This document shows, one piece after another, positions 1-8,458 of a stretch of 64,000 nt of DNA. Location of the stretch: NCBI RefSeq assembly GCF_020907405.1, contig NZ_JAJJOE010000004.1, positions 434,001 through 498,000 of the forward strand. The letters are read 5' to 3'. The translations under genes were made by a program, and so were the position numbers. Position 1 is the first letter of the stretch, and every line of letters starts with the position of its first letter. Origin of the DNA: Arthrobacter sp. zg-Y769 (lineage in GTDB: Bacteria; Actinomycetota; Actinomycetes; Actinomycetales; Micrococcaceae). The notes below the pieces were generated by a model that searched no databases, was not told the origin of the DNA, and saw only the letters and a program-made list of their open reading frames with translations.

Positions 1-314
1 TTGTGGGGGTTAGCAGATGGAGAGGTAGAGTTGCGGTTGCCCCAACATCACAGAAGAGTTGTTTGATCCCGCTGCATAGACTGCTAATCGATGCCGTGGG
101 CCGCATTCTTTCACGATGCTGCAGCTATGCCGGACAAAGTCCTCTGATATATGGCCAAGCTGATCGCAGACCAAGGCAACGGGAAACGTGTGAGCTTTGT
201 GCCTTATCCACATCCCACAACGAGCCTGATTTGCGCGCAACCAGTTTTATTTGATCGTGTTCAATGCGCAGGGTACGCCAGTGGGCAGATCTCGAGCAGC
301 ACAGGAGTAATAGC
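1..314. other. Region upstream of the lar operon, no supported gene
   Basis: Several short frames overlap here on both strands, but none has a convincing ribosome binding site or a recognisable product. It presumably carries the lar promoter. I see no clear operator or riboswitch. The only firm element is the CAGGAG ribosome binding site at about 302-307, which fixes the larA start. Confidence 0.5.
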
Positions 315-1622
315 ATGCAGGAAACCGATACGACATCGATTGCAGTGGAAATCGCCTACGGCAAGACGGGCCTTACGGTTGAGTTGCCAGCCGACCGCAC
401 TACAGTAGTCACTCCGCTTCAACAGGCAGCGGCAAACGACATACCTGCCACACTTCGCGCCGCCCTCGCGAATCCCGTCGCCGGTCCCCCGCTGCGTGAT
501 GTGGTCCGGCCTGGCCAGACCATCGCTGTCTCCATGTGCGACTCCACACGCCCTCAGCCACGGGAACTAATGATCCGTGCGTTGCTTGAGGAGCTCGAGG
601 GAATAGCTACCCGTGAGGATTTCGTGCTTCTGGTTGCCACCGGTACCCACCGGGGCAATACCGACGAAGAGATCCGCGGCATGATTGGTGATGATCTTGC
701 CGATACCATGCGTGTCATCAACCACGACGGCCGCGACCCTAATGAGTTGGCATGGCTCGGAACTTATGGTGAGGGCGTGCCGGTATGGCTCAACCGCCAC
801 TGGGTCGAGGCAGATGTCAAAATTACAACGGGCTTCGTGGAACCCCATTTCTTCGCGGGTTTCAGCGGAGGCCCCAAACTCGTGGCTCCGGGGCTAGCAG
901 GTTTGGAAACGGTCCTCACGCTGCACAATGCAGAAAGGATCGGAAGTCCCCAAGCTACCTGGGCCGTCTGTGAGGGAAACCCCGTCCACGACGACATCCG
1001 CGCGATCGCCTCTCAAACCGGCGTGGACTTCGCGTTCGACGTCGTCCTGAATCGAGAACAGAAAGTCGTTCAGGCGTTCGGCGGCGAACTACTTCCCATG
1101 CACGCTGCGGCTCGCCAGCTCGTCCGCGAGGTTTCCATGCGGCCGGTACCGCAGAAGTACGACATCGTCATCACGACGAATGCAGGGTTCCCCCTTGATC
1201 AGAACGTTTACCAATCAGTCAAGGGCATGACGGCGGCGGCAACGATCGTCAAGCCTGGCGGACTCATCATCTGCGCCGCTGAGTGCAGCGATGGGTTCCC
1301 CGATCATGGCTCTTTCCGCGAAGTCCTGGCCTCCGCGCCCACGCCCGCTGATCTTCTTCGCACCATCTCAGAGCGGACCGAAACCGTTCCTGACCAGTGG
1401 CAGGTACAGGTTCTCGCCCGGGTTCTCGCTACCGCCCGCGTCGGCATGCACACGACGTACCTCACCGATGAGCAATTACGAACTGCCCATCTCTTCCTTG
1501 TCGAAGACATTGCCCAGGCTGTAGCCGACGAGCTGAAGGCTGTGGGCCCCCACGCCCGTATCTGTGTGCTTCCAGAGGGTCCTCAAACCATTCCCTATCT
1601 CTCTGAGGAGACGCAACAATGA
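315..1622 (+). CDS. larA: Nickel-dependent lactate racemase family protein LarA
   Basis: Interconverts L- and D-lactate or a related 2-hydroxy acid in the cytoplasm, using the covalently bound nickel-pincer nucleotide (NPN) cofactor. The 435-residue product matches the family length. Arg79 (STRP), His112 (ATGTHR), His178 (EPHFF), Lys188 (GGPKLV) and His204 (LHN) each lie exactly four residues beyond the known Lactiplantibacillus plantarum LarA residues R75, H108, H174, K184 and H200. Lys188 should therefore carry the cofactor. The frame is open back to 264, but ATG 315 has a CAGGAG ribosome binding site. It heads larAEBC and overlaps larE by 4 bp (ATGA). The exact 2-hydroxy acid substrate is not certain, since LarA homologues vary in specificity. 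Confidence 0.92.
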   Translation: MQETDTTSIAVEIAYGKTGLTVELPADRTTVVTPLQQAAANDIPATLRAALANPVAGPPLRDVVRPGQTIAVSMCDSTRPQPRELMIRALLEELEGIATREDFVLLVATGTHRGNTDEEIRGMIGDDLADTMRVINHDGRDPNELAWLGTYGEGVPVWLNRHWVEADVKITTGFVEPHFFAGFSGGPKLVAPGLAGLETVLTLHNAERIGSPQATWAVCEGNPVHDDIRAIASQTGVDFAFDVVLNREQKVVQAFGGELLPMHAAARQLVREVSMRPVPQKYDIVITTNAGFPLDQNVYQSVKGMTAAATIVKPGGLIICAAECSDGFPDHGSFREVLASAPTPADLLRTISERTETVPDQWQVQVLARVLATARVGMHTTYLTDEQLRTAHLFLVEDIAQAVADELKAVGPHARICVLPEGPQTIPYLSEETQQ

Positions 1623-2434
1623 GTGTTTTGCTCGATCGACTGAAGGAGCGACTGGCTCAGGAGGACAAGCTCATCGTGGCGTTCTCCGGCGGAGCCGACT
1701 CGGCATTACTTGCAACCGTCGCACATCAGGTGCTGGGTGATCGAGCTGTTGCGGTCACCGCAGTGTCGGCCAGTCTACCCACGTCCGAGCGACGGGCAGC
1801 GAAGAAATTTGCCCGTGAGCAGGGAATCACTCACGTTGAGGTCTGCACAGACGAATTGGACAATGAACAGTACGTCGCCAATGACGGCAACCGCTGCTTC
1901 CACTGCAAAAGCGCACTCTTTGACGCCCTGGTTCCGCTGGCAAACCTCATGGGTGCCCGGATGGCTCTAGGAACGAATTTGGATGATCTTGGTGACCACC
2001 GTCCTGGCCAGGCTGCGGCGGCGCAGCGCGGTTCCGTGTTTCCAATGGTGGATGCGTCCCTCACCAAGGCTGATGTACGCGCCATCAGCTCTGAACTCGG
2101 TTTGTCCACAGCCACGAAACCCGCGGCCGCTTGCCTGTCCTCCCGTGTTGCCTACGGTGATGAAGTCAGCGAAGAGGTGCTGTCACGCATCGAGATCGCT
2201 GAGGACGCCTGCCGCACGGCGGGACTCCGTGAGTTCCGCGTGCGTGCGCACGCGAATGGAACACTGGCACGGCTAGAGATCGCCGAAAACGAGCTTGAGG
2301 CAGCTTTCGCCCGCCGCAAGGAGCTAAGGGACGCACTACGGGGAGCCGGCTTCCTGTTCACTTCGCTGGATATGGCCGGATTGCGTAGTGGCAGCATGAA
2401 TACCATGTTGAACCTTAGGCCGGTCAGCCGATGA
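1619..2434 (+). CDS. larE: ATP-dependent sacrificial sulfur transferase LarE
   Basis: Sulfurates the carboxylated pyridinium precursor of the NPN cofactor, in the studied enzyme by giving up the sulfur of its own cysteine. The 271-residue protein opens with a PP-loop (FSGGADSALL, about residues 22-31) that adenylates the substrate. It has Cys172 in the ACLSSR motif, equivalent to the sacrificial Cys176 of L. plantarum LarE. A further CFHC pair lies at 93-96. It overlaps larA and larB by 4 bp each (ATGA), so translation is probably coupled. Two sulfur additions are needed per cofactor, so a single-use LarE is consumed stoichiometrically unless this one is recycled. The sequence does not show which applies. 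Confidence 0.93.
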   Translation: MSVLLDRLKERLAQEDKLIVAFSGGADSALLATVAHQVLGDRAVAVTAVSASLPTSERRAAKKFAREQGITHVEVCTDELDNEQYVANDGNRCFHCKSALFDALVPLANLMGARMALGTNLDDLGDHRPGQAAAAQRGSVFPMVDASLTKADVRAISSELGLSTATKPAAACLSSRVAYGDEVSEEVLSRIEIAEDACRTAGLREFRVRAHANGTLARLEIAENELEAAFARRKELRDALRGAGFLFTSLDMAGLRSGSMNTMLNLRPVSR

Positions 2435-3117
2435 ACGGGCAGTACGTTCCACCGCAAAACCTCACCCTTGATTTGGATCGGGAAACTCGGCAGGGTCTGC
2501 CCGAGGTGATTTATGGCCCCGGCAAAACTCCGCAGGAGATCGCTACGGCGGCCAGCACGCTCCTCAAGGGCAATGACGGTCCTGTCCTCGTGACCCGGAT
2601 CGACGAGGACACAGCTGCGCAGGTCTTAGCGACGGTCCCCGGAGGAACATATCTCAATGCAGCACGGCTGCTGGTGTGGCGACCGGCTTCAGCCGGGGAC
2701 TTCACGCTGGGAGTGGTCACCGCGGGGACTGCAGACGGCCCCGTGGCCAGCGAGGCTGCGGGTATGGCTTCCTCAATCGGGATGCGAGTGGTGGAAATCC
2801 GTGATGTCGGCGTTGCCGGCATCGACAGGATCCTCAACCGAGTGAAGGACATCCGTGCGTGCGACGCTGTCGTCGTCGTCGCCGGCATGGAAGGGGCCTT
2901 GGCTAGTGTTGTAGGAGGGCTGGTTGCCGCGCCGGTAATTGCTGTCCCCACCTCCACCGGATACGGGGCTGCGCTGGAGGGAGTGACGGCTATGCTCGCG
3001 ATGATGACATCGTGTGCGGCCGGAGTGACGGTCGTAAATATCGACTCCGGGTTCGGAGCCGCAATGGCTGCGCATCGGCTGACTCAATTGCCCATCCGCC
3101 AGATTCCTACCTCATGA
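2431..3117 (+). CDS. larB: Nickel-pincer cofactor biosynthesis protein LarB
   Basis: Carboxylates nicotinic acid adenine dinucleotide at C5 and hydrolyses the phosphoanhydride, the first step of NPN cofactor synthesis. The 228-residue product has the PurE/AIR-carboxylase-like C-terminal half typical of LarB. The glycine/serine-rich stretches TAGTADGPVASEAA and VVAGMEGALASVVGGLVAAPVIAVPTS are visible, followed by the conserved GYGAALEG segment. The length is usual for the family. It starts in a 4-bp ATGA overlap with larE and is followed 7 bp later by larC. Confidence 0.92.
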   Translation: MNGQYVPPQNLTLDLDRETRQGLPEVIYGPGKTPQEIATAASTLLKGNDGPVLVTRIDEDTAAQVLATVPGGTYLNAARLLVWRPASAGDFTLGVVTAGTADGPVASEAAGMASSIGMRVVEIRDVGVAGIDRILNRVKDIRACDAVVVVAGMEGALASVVGGLVAAPVIAVPTSTGYGAALEGVTAMLAMMTSCAAGVTVVNIDSGFGAAMAAHRLTQLPIRQIPTS

Positions 3118-3124
3118 GGCGACC

Positions 3125-4288
3125 TTGATCCTCTTCCTTAACCCCATTGCCGGTCTCTCCGGTGATATGCTCCTTGGCGCATTAGTGGATCTGGGGGCGC
3201 CCTTGGAGAGTATCCGGGCCTCCATCGAAGCCACCGGCATCACTGGTTGGCGGCTCACCGCTGAGTCGGTCGAACGCCAAGGCGTGCGTGCTACACATGC
3301 CGTCGTTGAAGTGGACGATGTCGTGCCCGCACGAGCTGCAGCGGATCTCTTGAAAATGGCCAGCCTAGCCACGCCCCCAGAAGTCGCCGCGATGGCAGTG
3401 GCAGCCATAAACTCACTGGCGGAAGTGGAATCGAGGATCCATGGCGTACCTGCAGCCTCGGTCCATCTCCACGAGCTGGGCGGGGTGGACACTATTGTCG
3501 ACACCGTGGGAGTCGCAGCAGCCCTCCAAGCATTAGACATATCGGAAGTCTGGTCAGGGCCAGTCGGGCTCGGCACCGGACAGGTGAAGGCTGCTCACGG
3601 CCTCCTGCCAGTTCCCGCGCCGGCTACCCTAGCCCTCCTCAAGAATGTACCGGTGGTGGGAATCGACACCACCACAGAGACCGTGACTCCAACCGGTGCA
3701 GCGCTGCTCCGCGCCATGAACGCCCGGTTCGGACCGATGCCTGCTATGACGATTCGTGATACAGGTTATGGAGCCGGCACCCGCGACACCCCTGGGCGTC
3801 CCAATGTAGTCACTGCTGTTCTGGGAACCCCTGCACTCAACACCGCCCATACTCAGTCCATGACGATGTTGGAAACTACCGTCGACGACGTCACTGGTGA
3901 AGTCCTCGGACATCTTATAAACGAGTTGCTCGAAGCAGGTGCCGCTGATGCATGGATCGCACCTGTTGTCGGAAAAAAGAACCGGCCCGCCCATGTCATT
4001 TCAGCGCTTTGCCTGCATCAGTCAGTTCCTTCGGTGGAGGAACGCCTCCTCAAGTCGACCGGCACCCTGGGAGTGCGTCACACGCTTGTTGACCGGCGCG
4101 CATTGCCCCGGGAATGGTCAAAGGTGGATGTGGAAGGCTCATCTGTCCGCATAAAGATAGGTCCACACCGCGTTAAGCCCGAGCACGCTGATCTTGTGGC
4201 CGCTTCGGAAGCAACCGGCATCCCGCTCCGCGTGCTCGCCGATCGGATCATAGATCAATTCAGGGCCGAAGCGTCCCAGAACCGATAG
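3125..4288 (+). CDS. larC: Nickel insertion protein LarC, single uninterrupted frame
   Basis: CTP-dependent cyclometallase that inserts nickel into the sulfurated pincer precursor to complete the cofactor. The 387-residue product starts MILFLNPIAGLSGDM, the typical LarC N-terminus (conserved GxSGDM). It also carries the HLHELGGVDTIVD-type His-rich region near residues 115-127 and a C-terminal CTP-binding half. The start is TTG, with AGG about 6 bp upstream and only 7 bp after larB. In L. plantarum LarC1 and LarC2 are joined by programmed frameshifting. Here both halves are in one continuous frame, so no recoding is needed. The 3' end overlaps a strong hairpin. Confidence 0.92.
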   Translation: MILFLNPIAGLSGDMLLGALVDLGAPLESIRASIEATGITGWRLTAESVERQGVRATHAVVEVDDVVPARAAADLLKMASLATPPEVAAMAVAAINSLAEVESRIHGVPAASVHLHELGGVDTIVDTVGVAAALQALDISEVWSGPVGLGTGQVKAAHGLLPVPAPATLALLKNVPVVGIDTTTETVTPTGAALLRAMNARFGPMPAMTIRDTGYGAGTRDTPGRPNVVTAVLGTPALNTAHTQSMTMLETTVDDVTGEVLGHLINELLEAGAADAWIAPVVGKKNRPAHVISALCLHQSVPSVEERLLKSTGTLGVRHTLVDRRALPREWSKVDVEGSSVRIKIGPHRVKPEHADLVAASEATGIPLRVLADRIIDQFRAEASQNR

Positions 4289-4318
4289 GAATCCAGGCGC
4301 GACCGCCAGGGCTCCTAT
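4285..4318. terminator. Hairpin terminator between convergent larC and ABC operon
   Basis: Arms ATAGGAATCCAGGCG and CGCCAGGGCTCCTAT pair at 12 of 15 positions around a 4-nt loop (CGAC). The hairpin overlaps the larC stop codon and lies 88 bp from the end of the convergent ATPase gene. There is no T-run, so it may act in either direction as a bidirectional or Rho-assisted terminator. Confidence 0.5.
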
Positions 4319-4405
4319 TGACTCCCTCGCGCCAATGACATCCCAGCCGTCTGCATTGGCCGCATAGAGTGAACTTCTGACGCCGGATGCTGAACTCGAT
4401 GGCGC

Positions 4406-5167
4406 CTATGCTTCCGAGGGGTAAAACAAGAGGTGTATCTGGGCATCCAGATCGAGACGGCGGACGCGGACACCGTAGACGGACTCTAGGAGCAGGGGAT
4501 CCAAAACCTCGTCCACGGTCCCGTAGGCAGCGACTCGGCCGTGATCGAGCAGCAACAGGTAGTCGCAGTAGCGGGCGGCAAGGTTTAGATCATGGAGCAC
4601 CACAATACTGCTTGAACCTAATCCACTGAGAAGTGACAGCACTTCGTGCTGATAGCGGATGTCGAGGTGGTTGGTCGGCTCATCCAACAGCATATGCGTT
4701 CCCTGCTGAGCCAGGGCACGAGCAATAAGAACCCGTTTTCTCTCGCCTCCAGAAAGCCGGGCGAAGTTTCTGGGGCCCAGATGAAGTATTCCCACCTTCG
4801 CTAAAGAATTAGTGGCTATAGTATGGTCCTGGTCGCCAGTGCGTTCAAACGGGCCTAAGTGTGGCCCTCGGCCGAGCAAAACCATCTCGCCGACTGTCAT
4901 GGTCGATTCTGTATCCGATTCCTGCGTCACCACGGAAAGGCTGCGGGCTGCCTCACGCGGCTTCAGCCGAGCAAGTGGTTGGCCATCAACCGTAACGGTG
5001 CCCGCAGCGGGCGCTAGTGAGCCGTAAAGAATACGCAGCAGCGTTGTCTTTCCGCTGCCATTGGGACCGATTAGGCCGAGCACTCTCCCTTCATGCGTCC
5101 TGAGGTCGACACCGTCTATTACACGTATGTCTCCGTAGTTGAAACTCAGTCCCTCCGCAACAATCAC
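4406..5167 (-). CDS. FecE/BtuD-type ABC importer ATPase
   Basis: ATP-binding subunit of a metal-chelate/cobalamin-type importer, 253 residues. Walker A is GPNGSGKTT (about residues 35-43), the signature is LSGGERKRV, Walker B is LLDEPTNHLD, and the switch His is in VLHDLNLA. It starts at GTG 5167 in a 4-bp overlap with the end of the binding-protein gene, so it is the last gene of a permease-binding protein-ATPase operon. Order and sequence style match the importers named putative F420-0 ABC transporters in actinomycetes, but substrates of this family cannot be read from the ATPase. The convergent lar genes also make a nickel complex conceivable. Confidence 0.88.
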   Translation of the reverse strand: MIVAEGLSFNYGDIRVIDGVDLRTHEGRVLGLIGPNGSGKTTLLRILYGSLAPAAGTVTVDGQPLARLKPREAARSLSVVTQESDTESTMTVGEMVLLGRGPHLGPFERTGDQDHTIATNSLAKVGILHLGPRNFARLSGGERKRVLIARALAQQGTHMLLDEPTNHLDIRYQHEVLSLLSGLGSSSIVVLHDLNLAARYCDYLLLLDHGRVAAYGTVDEVLDPLLLESVYGVRVRRLDLDAQIHLLFYPSEA

Positions 5168-6177
5168 TTGTTGAAACGCTCGACGATATGCTCGAGCCCA
5201 TCAACAGCCAGCGGTGTTGCCGGCTCGGTGAAGTCAATGAAATGCGTGAGAACATCCCCGTTCGCTACCGCGGTGATACGCTGCGCTCCCGCCATATCTG
5301 AGACAGTCTTTTCCACGAGCGCTGGGTCCCCCTTCGAATACAACAAAATGAGCACATCCGGGTTCAGATTTAGCAATTCCTCAAGACTCACTTCGAAGAC
5401 GCGGTCCTTCACGTTCCCAAAAACGTTGTCAAATCCCGCAGCCTCCAACTGAGGTTGGGCCATGGAGTAGTTCCCATAGGCATACGTCACTCCACCACCG
5501 ACCGTTGGATAAAGCACCGCGGCGGTACGTCTGTCCTCGTTACCCGGCTTGACCTCTGCTGCAGACACCCGCTGTTTCAAGGAATTGATATACGAGGCTG
5601 CCTCATCACGTCGGTCGAATATTTCGCCATAGACCTCCAACTGATCATAGATACTGTCGAAACTCGGTTCCCCGCTTCCCTCGGTGGTCTGGCAGAATGC
5701 CGGTTCCTCGATCAGCGGCGTACCTGTGGAAGCCAGCATCGCCTGATTCAAATTTTCCGCAGCACCAAGTACCAGATCCGGTTGATAGGCGAGGACGGTT
5801 TCTCTGGAGATCTGGAGGTGCCCTGAGGAGTCCGTTTTGTCGGTCAATTGCGTGATCCCATCCAGTTCGGACTGGGTCTGCACGTCGTAGTAAGCCGCCG
5901 GGTAAACACCTGCTCTGGCCACTACTCGGTCCAGAACGCCGAGGGCATGCAGGGCAGGAATCGGAGCACTCCTAAGCAAGATAAGTTGCTCAGGCGCCTC
6001 ATTAAAGACAAAGCCACTCCCACAGTTCTTCACTTCCACCGGATAGTGGTCATTCCCATTAGTCCTCCCATCTACCGCCATTGAGTCACTTTCACACGCT
6101 GTGAGGGTGAGCAGTGGCAGAAGTCCCAGGGCAACAAAGAAACCGCGGGTCCGTCGGATCCGGATTGGGCAGAACAC
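5164..6177 (-). CDS. Substrate-binding lipoprotein of FecB/BtuF type
   Basis: Extracytoplasmic solute-binding subunit of the importer, 337 residues. Arginines and a hydrophobic stretch lead to a lipobox LTAC with Cys28 as the lipidated residue. The mature protein has a type III binding-protein layout, with the motifs VENCG-like KNCGSGFVF, ALGVLDRVVARAGVYP, LAYQPDLVLG and VLYPTVGGGVTYAYG. From memory these resemble the actinobacterial putative F420-0 binding-protein family. That name rests on gene neighbourhood rather than transport assays. It lies 15 bp after the permease gene. F420-0, corrinoid and metal chelate all remain possible substrates. Confidence 0.82.
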   Translation of the reverse strand: MFCPIRIRRTRGFFVALGLLPLLTLTACESDSMAVDGRTNGNDHYPVEVKNCGSGFVFNEAPEQLILLRSAPIPALHALGVLDRVVARAGVYPAAYYDVQTQSELDGITQLTDKTDSSGHLQISRETVLAYQPDLVLGAAENLNQAMLASTGTPLIEEPAFCQTTEGSGEPSFDSIYDQLEVYGEIFDRRDEAASYINSLKQRVSAAEVKPGNEDRRTAAVLYPTVGGGVTYAYGNYSMAQPQLEAAGFDNVFGNVKDRVFEVSLEELLNLNPDVLILLYSKGDPALVEKTVSDMAGAQRITAVANGDVLTHFIDFTEPATPLAVDGLEHIVERFNK

Positions 6178-6192
6178 AGGTGCCTTCCTTCG

Positions 6193-7320
6193 TTAAGGAA
6201 TCGAGTGGAGCTTACGTACGAGAATGAGCAGGAACGGAGCCCCCAGCAGGGCGGTGACAATTCCAATTGGGATTTCCTGCGGTTGCAGGAGCGTTCTGGC
6301 CGCAACATCAGCCCAGACCAGCAGGATCGCGCCCATTAGTGCAGCGACCGGCAACGCCCGCCTATGTGTTGCTCCTACGAGTCGGCGTGCCATGTGTGGC
6401 ACAACAAGTCCGACAAAGCCGATACTGCCCGAGGCTGCAACGAGTACACCAATGCACAATGCAACCAGAACGAGCAATCCGATGCGCAACCGCTCCGGAG
6501 GAATTCCCAACGATCGAGCAGTTTCGTCCCCCACGGCCAAGGCATCGAGGGCACGCCCCACGGATAGAAGCAGAAGGACAGTCAACACGGTGACAGAGGC
6601 AACGACCCCCAACGGGATTCCCCATCCGGACAGTGCCAGCGATCCAAGCAACCAGAACATTACTGAACGGGCGCCTTCCGCATTGTCGCTGGCGAATATC
6701 AAGAAGCTCGTCAGTGCATAGAGGGCGTACCCGACCGCCACTCCCGACAGTAGAAGTCTCACAGAGGTGACTCGCCCCCCAGAACGGGCTACGCCATAAA
6801 CGAGCAGCGAGGCTATCAACGCTCCAACGAAGGCGCTTACGGGCAAGGCATGCACGCCTAAACCCGCCCCGGCACCAAAAAGAATAGCTGCGGCCGCGCC
6901 GCTAGATGCTCCGGAGTTCACGCCCAACAGATAGGGATCAGCGAGGATGTTACGCACCATCGCTTGCAAAGCCATGCCGCAAACTGCAAGTCCTGCTCCG
7001 ACGCATACGCCCAACACGACCCGGGGCAAACGCACTTCCCACACTATGGTCCCGTCAGAAACAGCACCGGGCATCTCGTCGGGAAATCCCAATACATGAT
7101 TGCCGATTATCCCCGCCACGGTGGTGGGGGATATGTTCACGGGACCTGTAGCTACGGCCATCACTACTGTCGCGGCAAGCGCGATGCTCAAAATCAGCAA
7201 CCACACCGTTGCTCGTCGCTGCTGCCTGGTGATGCCGAGTGCATCCGCCGCAGTGATGCTTACCTGGGCTTCTGCCACACCGCTGAGGGGTACTGCGGCG
7301 TCGGTGACCTCATTCGTCAC
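6193..7320 (-). CDS. FecCD-family ABC importer permease
   Basis: Membrane subunit of the importer with about ten hydrophobic segments and the FecCD hallmarks RLPRVVLGVCVGAGLAVCG, DPYLLGVNSGAS and GLVVPHMARRLVG near the C-terminus. The frame stays open to 7596 (467 codons), but the first 92 codons look non-coding. GTG 7320 follows a GAGAAAGAG purine run and gives a 375-residue protein close to family length, so I chose it. It is the first gene of the permease-binding protein-ATPase operon. The long leader upstream may hold a regulatory RNA. Confidence 0.85.
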   Translation of the reverse strand: MTNEVTDAAVPLSGVAEAQVSITAADALGITRQQRRATVWLLILSIALAATVVMAVATGPVNISPTTVAGIIGNHVLGFPDEMPGAVSDGTIVWEVRLPRVVLGVCVGAGLAVCGMALQAMVRNILADPYLLGVNSGASSGAAAAILFGAGAGLGVHALPVSAFVGALIASLLVYGVARSGGRVTSVRLLLSGVAVGYALYALTSFLIFASDNAEGARSVMFWLLGSLALSGWGIPLGVVASVTVLTVLLLLSVGRALDALAVGDETARSLGIPPERLRIGLLVLVALCIGVLVAASGSIGFVGLVVPHMARRLVGATHRRALPVAALMGAILLVWADVAARTLLQPQEIPIGIVTALLGAPFLLILVRKLHSIP

Positions 7321-7600
7321 CGCACCGCTCTCTTTCTCATCAACAGTTTTTCTTTCCCGCCCTGTTTCGTTGCTATCCGACCAGCCTACAACCTGTTTTG
7401 GGCCTCGCTTTGCCCTCCAAGGAGAAGTCGCGTGCCGAAAGTTTTGGCCTGGAAGGGTCACAGCCACGGGAGGCAACCGCCACTGAATTCCTACGCCCGG
7501 GATAGGCAGGCCCCGAGACGCATCTACCGCCATCCAATCGATGCGCCGACGAGTTCCATCATTCTCGTAGGTGTTGTGGGGTGAGCCCGGCCCCACCGTG
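7321..7600 (-). promoter_or_regulatory. Long 5' leader of the ABC importer operon, possible corrinoid-riboswitch relic
   Basis: About 280 nt precede the chosen permease start. On the minus strand a segment near 7450-7495 reads GGAATTCAGTG, then CCCGTGGCTGTGAC. This partly resembles the cobalamin riboswitch core (GGGAA..GGTG.., CCCGCnACTGTrA). The expected B12 box near the 3' end (consensus AGnCAGGAGACCTGCC) is not recognisable. The leader may simply be a long untranslated region or an N-terminal extension of the permease. Confidence 0.25.
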
Positions 7601-7689
7601 TGACATCGAGGGCTTCGCGATTATTCACTGCCTCCCCATCGGTTGTCGCTGGGTATACGGAGTGCAGCCCGGAAGGCACGAGTCCCGCT

Positions 7690-7844
7690 GCCACGCAACA
7701 AAAGGAACCCCCACTTGAAACTCTTTACCCCGCTGACCATCGGCACCATGGAACTGCCCAACCGCCTCGTCATGGCACCGATGTCCCGCGTGCGCGCCGA
7801 CCGCAACGGCGTGCCCACAGACATCATGGTCGAGCACTACCGCC
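7690..7844 (+). repeat. 155-bp direct duplication of an OYE 5' region, copy 1
   Basis: Aligns without gaps to 9059-9213, with four mismatches in 155 bp. It covers the ribosome binding region and the first 43 codons of an old-yellow-enzyme gene. Similarity is abruptly lost after CTACCGCC. Weaker similarity continues upstream for about 50 bp, as if a promoter had also been copied. Confidence 0.9.
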
Positions 7845-7873
7845 CGAACTCCCTTGCGCCAGCAGCCCAGTAA
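7715..7873 (+). pseudogene. Truncated old-yellow-enzyme gene, N-terminal 43 codons only
   Basis: Begins LKLFTPLTIGTMELPNRLVM exactly as the intact gene at 9084 does, with TTG in place of GTG as first codon. It runs through NGVPTDIMVEHYR, then enters unrelated sequence (PNSLAPAAQ) and stops. All of the FMN barrel beyond the first strands is missing, so no enzyme can be made. It marks the boundary between the less GC-rich lar/ABC block and the flanking genes. Confidence 0.85.
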
Positions 7874-7889
7874 GGGCTTCCAGGACCGG

Positions 7890-8264
7890 CTAACGGCGCC
7901 TAATTATCGGCGCAAGCGCGGGCTGGCTTCGCTGGTCCCACGGTGACTGACCGCGGCCGGCCGGATCTCCGGGCACATCCGCGGGAGCCTGAACGGCTGC
8001 ACCGGCCATCAGCTCCACCAACTTGGCGGTGTTTTGTGCCGTCTGGACTTGGGCCAACAGCCCTTCGCAGGCAATCCGGATAACAGACAGCATCCACATG
8101 GCCACAACCGGCCCAAGTACCAGAATCAGCAGCCCGACCCGGGGACCCGCTGCGAAACCAAGAAAGAGCGCAACGATCCACCCCAAAGCCAGCACTACGG
8201 CAGACAGGCCGTAGTGCAGCTCAATGAGAATTGGCGTCGAAAACTTCCTGAATGACAGGTCCAA
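7890..8264 (-). CDS. DUF4282 domain membrane protein
   Basis: A 124-residue protein starting LDLSFRKFSTPILIELHY, followed by two membrane segments (about 18-36 and 43-62) and a polar C-terminal tail. The SFxKFxTP opening with two hydrophobic helices is characteristic of DUF4282, a small membrane family of unknown role. The apparent start is TTG 8264 without a good ribosome binding site, so the true start may lie upstream. It sits between the two OYE copies. Confidence 0.65.
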   Translation of the reverse strand: MDLSFRKFSTPILIELHYGLSAVVLALGWIVALFLGFAAGPRVGLLILVLGPVVAMWMLSVIRIACEGLLAQVQTAQNTAKLVELMAGAAVQAPADVPGDPAGRGQSPWDQRSQPALAPIIRRR

Positions 8265-8458
8265 GAAATTGATAATGCTGTGCCCCCGGTGTCTGTGTGC
8301 TGTCCAGTGTTGGCCGCCGCGGGCACGACGGACGGTTCAGCATAGCCGGAGTGACATCCGAATTCCCTGCCCTAGGTCGGGGAAAGGCGCCGGGTCGGCC
8401 CCGACCGGCTCAGGAGGCCTGCGCTCTTCGGTGGGTGTTGAGGACATGCAGCAGCTGG

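Noticed and set aside
3125-4288. Expected larC1/larC2 frameshift
   Set aside because: The reading frame is continuous for 387 codons with both halves in register.
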